Source: JBBRHH01 sp038222915 (GTDB lineage Bacteria; Planctomycetota; Phycisphaerae; Tepidisphaerales; Tepidisphaeraceae). Taken from it: a DNA stretch of 18,583 bases. Numbering within the stretch: position 1 is the stretch's first letter; each line of letters starts with the position of its first letter. This document shows, in pieces, positions 17,701 through 18,583 of the stretch. The notes beneath the pieces were generated by a model that saw nothing but the letters and a program-made list of their open reading frames with translations, did not search any database and was not told the origin of the DNA. The stretch lies in NCBI GenBank assembly GCA_038222915.1, contig JBBRHH010000042.1:1-18583 (forward strand). Direction: 5' to 3'. A program made the translations under genes and the position numbers.

Positions 17701-18583
17701 AATCCGAACAACGATTACACCGGCTTTACAACCGTTGACCGCAGCACGATGGTCATCGGCGCGAATGTTCCCAATGGCGCACCGGGCGCGTTGGGTAATC
17801 CGACCGGCACCAACACGGTGTACGGCCCTACTCAAGATAATAAGATCATCAATCTCGGCGGCCGAACTTCCGACGGCACTGCTCTTGGCCTTGTGACGCA
17901 GACCAGCACCCCAGGCGGGACGATCACAATCGATCGCGATGTGATCGCGCAAAACTCCAATGCCTCGTCCATGACGATCGGCACGCGTGATGACAATAAC
18001 TCGATCTGGAACGGCTCGCTTACACTGAAGCACAACATCATTGTGACTTCGGGCGCTACCGGCACGACCGGAACCGCGACGTTCAATGGCGCAATCACCG
18101 GCACGGGCTTCACCATTGTGAAGTCTGGCCCTGGCCTTGCGACGTTTAACAGTACCGGCAATAACTTTAATGCCGGCCTCACTGTAAATGGCGGCACACT
18201 GGCATTCGGAGCAGGTGCACTTCCGGCGGGCAATGCCTTTGCGGTCAACGCCGGCAAGCTCGATTTGACCAACATCCCCAACTACACGACACCATCTCTG
18301 TCGGGTGTCGGTGGAACGGTCCAACTGGGTGCGACACCATTGACCGTGAACAGTAGCAGCAGCGCAACTTTCAGCGGCGCGATTGTGGGCGCTGGCGCAA
18401 GTCTGGTGAAGTCCGGTAGCGGGACTCTCACCCTGAACGGCACCAGCACCTTTGATGGCGGCACGACCATCAATGGCAGTGGCGGCGTGCTCGCCTCGCA
18501 GGCCCTGACATCCAGTAAGCCACTTGGCTTGGGCGGCGTTACACTGAGTGGTGGAACGCTCAGCTTTGGCGGTGGGACCGCGG
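11716..18583 (+). CDS. Giant exported autotransporter-associated beta-strand repeat protein with two PA14-like inserts (3'-partial)
   Basis: One uninterrupted frame of 2289 codons runs off the right edge. The N-terminus has a long basic n-region (KSSKKRGKRG, 17-26) and a hydrophobic core with likely cleavage after SHA (42-44). The rest is Gly/Thr/Asn/Ser-rich beta-strand repeats of the autotransporter-associated type (PATR, TIGR02601/PF12951). The clearest copy is near 15478-15597 (GVLSKSGAATLTLTGNNTYS, then a G.AVNGGTL strand). Others lie near 12265-12360, 12871-12984, 14230-14376, 15106-15216, 16816-16950, 17200-17316, 17629-17763, 18082-18210 and 18370-18500. A TW..G...W...ANW opening module at residues 48-65 recurs at about 1041-1060 (TWLGG...NAW...LNW). 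Two insert domains sit at about 454-645 and 1329-1475. The second is PA14-like (WTGNFTAPYSGTYTFQITG), so carbohydrate or ligand binding is plausible. The C-terminus is not visible, so an outer-membrane barrel or sorting signal cannot be judged. The likely role is a stalk, adhesin or surface layer. Confidence 0.88.
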   Translation, partial: MSHVNAAGNVSRKVLKSSKKRGKRGAMLAAAVGGLALFASRSHAAPTTWVGTGGDGFSWDDAANWSAGTPNSTSVVTFDATGTPTTITLSGGEAAAGLSFTTTATGYVLDQGDLTLGASGITVSAPGGATINSDLFLAANQSFTNSSTGLLTIGNLDLTGVALNVGGTGNTQIGTILDSSSTLGTFTKSGTGTVTISGDATVGAAATVSGGTLNFNGNAMIGGIVTNNGTLLHVGGDATFGSNLTGTGSTTISGTLGVGSISGSGPITVGADLNVTGGISGTGTIGVTGNLSAASISGRTTTVAQTSTVTGSISAGTLVANGTASVTTLDGGTLTLNAASGNTLTTLTSGSLNVNGDTTVNNLNGGTSTIASGKTLTANSGTNAGTVTGAGNLTKASAGTLTLTGTVDLTGAVAVNGGTLALNTSISGTSASLGSGAVTLNGGTLKLGVGGFQAGLAEYRLDGNFNTNGSNATPPNAVQGLIVPAVVRSAGPVEGNVGGNTSGAAFGATGSGSDFNWRDNLTYGYLGQVFVPGGKAIAFAENFDDNVLVKVDGTTYINDTGWNNPTSTGKLAFPGDGAGGGWHTIDFRFGEGGGGVGASDSTANGSNWSKNQNGAPGTFSFGIEIDDATSGVFDANGNGANSNKYVMPINGNLSNGNTIQFRAGGSIAILTNGLNVSGASTLDLTGEIGISTFTAGTLTGNAGASLGVTAASGTTVSFANTVLPSGGTFTLTNTAPVNTGNVTGAGAGANLTASGTGAVVLGTANTFQGTATVSSGATIRFGANSTANSADFVVQAGGTLDINGTNSSIGSLAGTGSTAVVSLGAGGLTVGADNNPTTFTGAFTGTSASSLTKTGSGKLTVGSTSVNSFSGFSGSVNVNSGTLLVFNTAALNGSNVTVTGGTFADRGGSSTTGGKVLSLSVTNGTLALHDTGDATLDTFTVLNNLTLSSATVNLNFNATGGFAAGNSDKVAVGGTLNLIGTETLNLQGIGANAAKYTLFSGFTNAVDVSQFALNNAPAGQFAKLVQQGTNVNLFITGGVKTWLGGNVTGGGPNAWENGGALNWTTAPPAGARSAFVDGGDPVIFDDNVTNAVGGVATVTIATGGLMPVSVDFNNSANDYVFNGAGIKDNTNFGVVVVTKTGIGTVTFNQTNTYTGGTVVNKGAFVGTGTNSFGNGPVVVNPTGVAGNAADAATLNAATGALGVNTTLTVNTNSATAIGTVNIQGNNSVKSITGNGSLSLGSGATLSVTGATSTTFSGAISGPGVLSKSGAATLTLTGNNTYSGGSAVNGGTLRANYATNANVLGVNGTISLGGGLLDLVPLSSTTNAIVGRAYGGTGGIDTFGLPILSTTPLATANLTGDLANFNNDAAFNSFFGTALPDAFTSAWTGNFTAPYSGTYTFQITGIDDQAEFWLDKNHDGFTTAADKVIGFSGGNPTGTVSLNAGEIYKFAFMHQDGGGPGAFSALNFTMTSGGPLTTVNPTAQPGVWTNTGVTAIDNTSHPVNVGANSTINLATPAGSSNVATANFGALSFTFAGSVAPTLTTTGAGVIGFASTAVANGNTYNFAPGTGSTVSLGNILDGGASFTLNQIGTGTTQLADTTSGNFAGSVSLNVSSGTLLGTGLGGATNSPFRGAPVNVTGGAVAFSATGAGTVPTFSDSIHIISSGGINALGANAVTIGDSTHGVLIDAGQTLSLGGTGAGSLNGVISGAGAAGVVSVAAGTFTLNAVNTYGGTTTFGTGSTLYAGNKDAFSSGMLIFANGQLGASTALTGANAIANPFDFQTGLANIYIGGQNNSVELSAPYTLNKNISVTTNFTTGGGQGAFAYLSGLISGPSNFSFTKNQGNGGGALILTNPGNTFSGGYINAGGWTGLAVNSVNGALDANGSVGSVTSGPAGTGNLTQGGGLQWLFNASSTNSLVNIGNPLLLLPTNDPGFDARGGGLQFSGPITLSNNNETHIWLGNDGSSGDVIFSGKVSGNSSIDLWVQSGGAGGFVLSNPNNDYTGFTTVDRSTMVIGANVPNGAPGALGNPTGTNTVYGPTQDNKIINLGGRTSDGTALGLVTQTSTPGGTITIDRDVIAQNSNASSMTIGTRDDNNSIWNGSLTLKHNIIVTSGATGTTGTATFNGAITGTGFTIVKSGPGLATFNSTGNNFNAGLTVNGGTLAFGAGALPAGNAFAVNAGKLDLTNIPNYTTPSLSGVGGTVQLGATPLTVNSSSSATFSGAIVGAGASLVKSGSGTLTLNGTSTFDGGTTINGSGGVLASQALTSSKPLGLGGVTLSGGTLSFGGGTA
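12265..12984 (+). repeat. First block of beta-strand repeats in the giant gene
   Basis: The translated block starts with a TKSGTGTVTISG unit and ends with a LTKASAGTLTLTG unit closed by VNGGTLALN. Between them are short G-T-L and I-S-G-T strands with a rough period of 10-20 residues. The unit pattern K.G.GTLTL..........V..GTL is the beta-strand repeat signature. The DNA copies are diverged, not near-identical. Confidence 0.6.
13075..13650 (+). other. First PA14/GLEYA-like insert region within the giant gene
   Basis: Residues about 454-645 break the repeat pattern. They contain EYRLDGNFNTNG, a charged and aromatic core (FVPGGKAIAFAENFDDNVLV, then KVDGTTYIND) and WHTIDFRFGEGGGG. This arrangement of a VKVDG strand pair and a W.TIDFR strand resembles PA14/GLEYA-type ligand-binding folds. 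The match is weaker than for the second insert. Confidence 0.45.
15700..16140 (+). other. Second PA14-like insert domain with an EF-hand-like loop
   Basis: Residues about 1329-1475 carry the PA14 core WTGNFTAPYSGTYTFQITG, DDQAEFWLD, then a YKFAFMHQDGGGPG strand. Between them residues 1414-1425 read DKNHDGFTTAAD, a canonical calcium-binding loop with D1, N3, D5, G6 and D12. PA14 domains bind sugars or other ligands on extracellular proteins; this one probably does so with calcium, by inference. Confidence 0.7.

Noticed and set aside
11716..18583. Calling the giant protein a classical type V autotransporter
   Set aside because: The beta-strand repeats are shared with proteins that have no barrel, and the C-terminus, where a barrel would be, is outside the window.

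Overview
The window looks like chromosomal DNA of a Planctomycetota bacterium, probably class Phycisphaerae. Three things suggest this: an N-terminal LEDRRLLS tag on an exported protease (residues 30-37), low-complexity Thr/Pro tails of the TTQP/TTRP kind, and a very large exported protein built from autotransporter-associated beta-strand repeats. The taxon is inferred from sequence style only; there is no rRNA or other marker gene here. No tRNA, rRNA, CRISPR array, transposase or integrase was recognised.

Layout. (1) 1-1767, plus strand: a protein with two tandem formylglycine-generating-enzyme (FGE)/SUMF-like domains, probably cut by the left edge. (2) 1839-3168, minus strand: an ABC-2 type membrane permease with an acylphosphatase gene upstream of it. 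(3) 3190-3672: a 0.48-kb divergent intergenic region with several inverted and direct repeats. (4) 3673-6183, plus: a secreted S53 (sedolisin) protease with an Ig-like domain and two C-terminal pre-peptidase-like domains. (5) 6342-11088, plus: a probable four-gene operon with two membrane-anchored TPR-like proteins, a small membrane protein and a large exported repeat protein. None of the four has a function I recognise. (6) 11089-11715: an AT-richer gap holding a terminator, a short 9-bp-period repeat and the leader of the next gene. (7) 11716 to the right edge: one uninterrupted reading frame of at least 2289 codons for a giant exported beta-strand-repeat protein with two PA14-like inserts.

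How the parts may relate. Most of the plus-strand coding capacity is for exported or membrane proteins: the protease, the TPR operon and the giant surface protein. This reads as a cell-envelope region. Nothing in the sequence shows that these units are co-regulated or work together. The best candidate for an undescribed system is the 6342-11088 operon. The most striking single object is the giant gene, whose two halves repeat the same module order and which has lost the strong G-over-C strand bias of the DNA before it.
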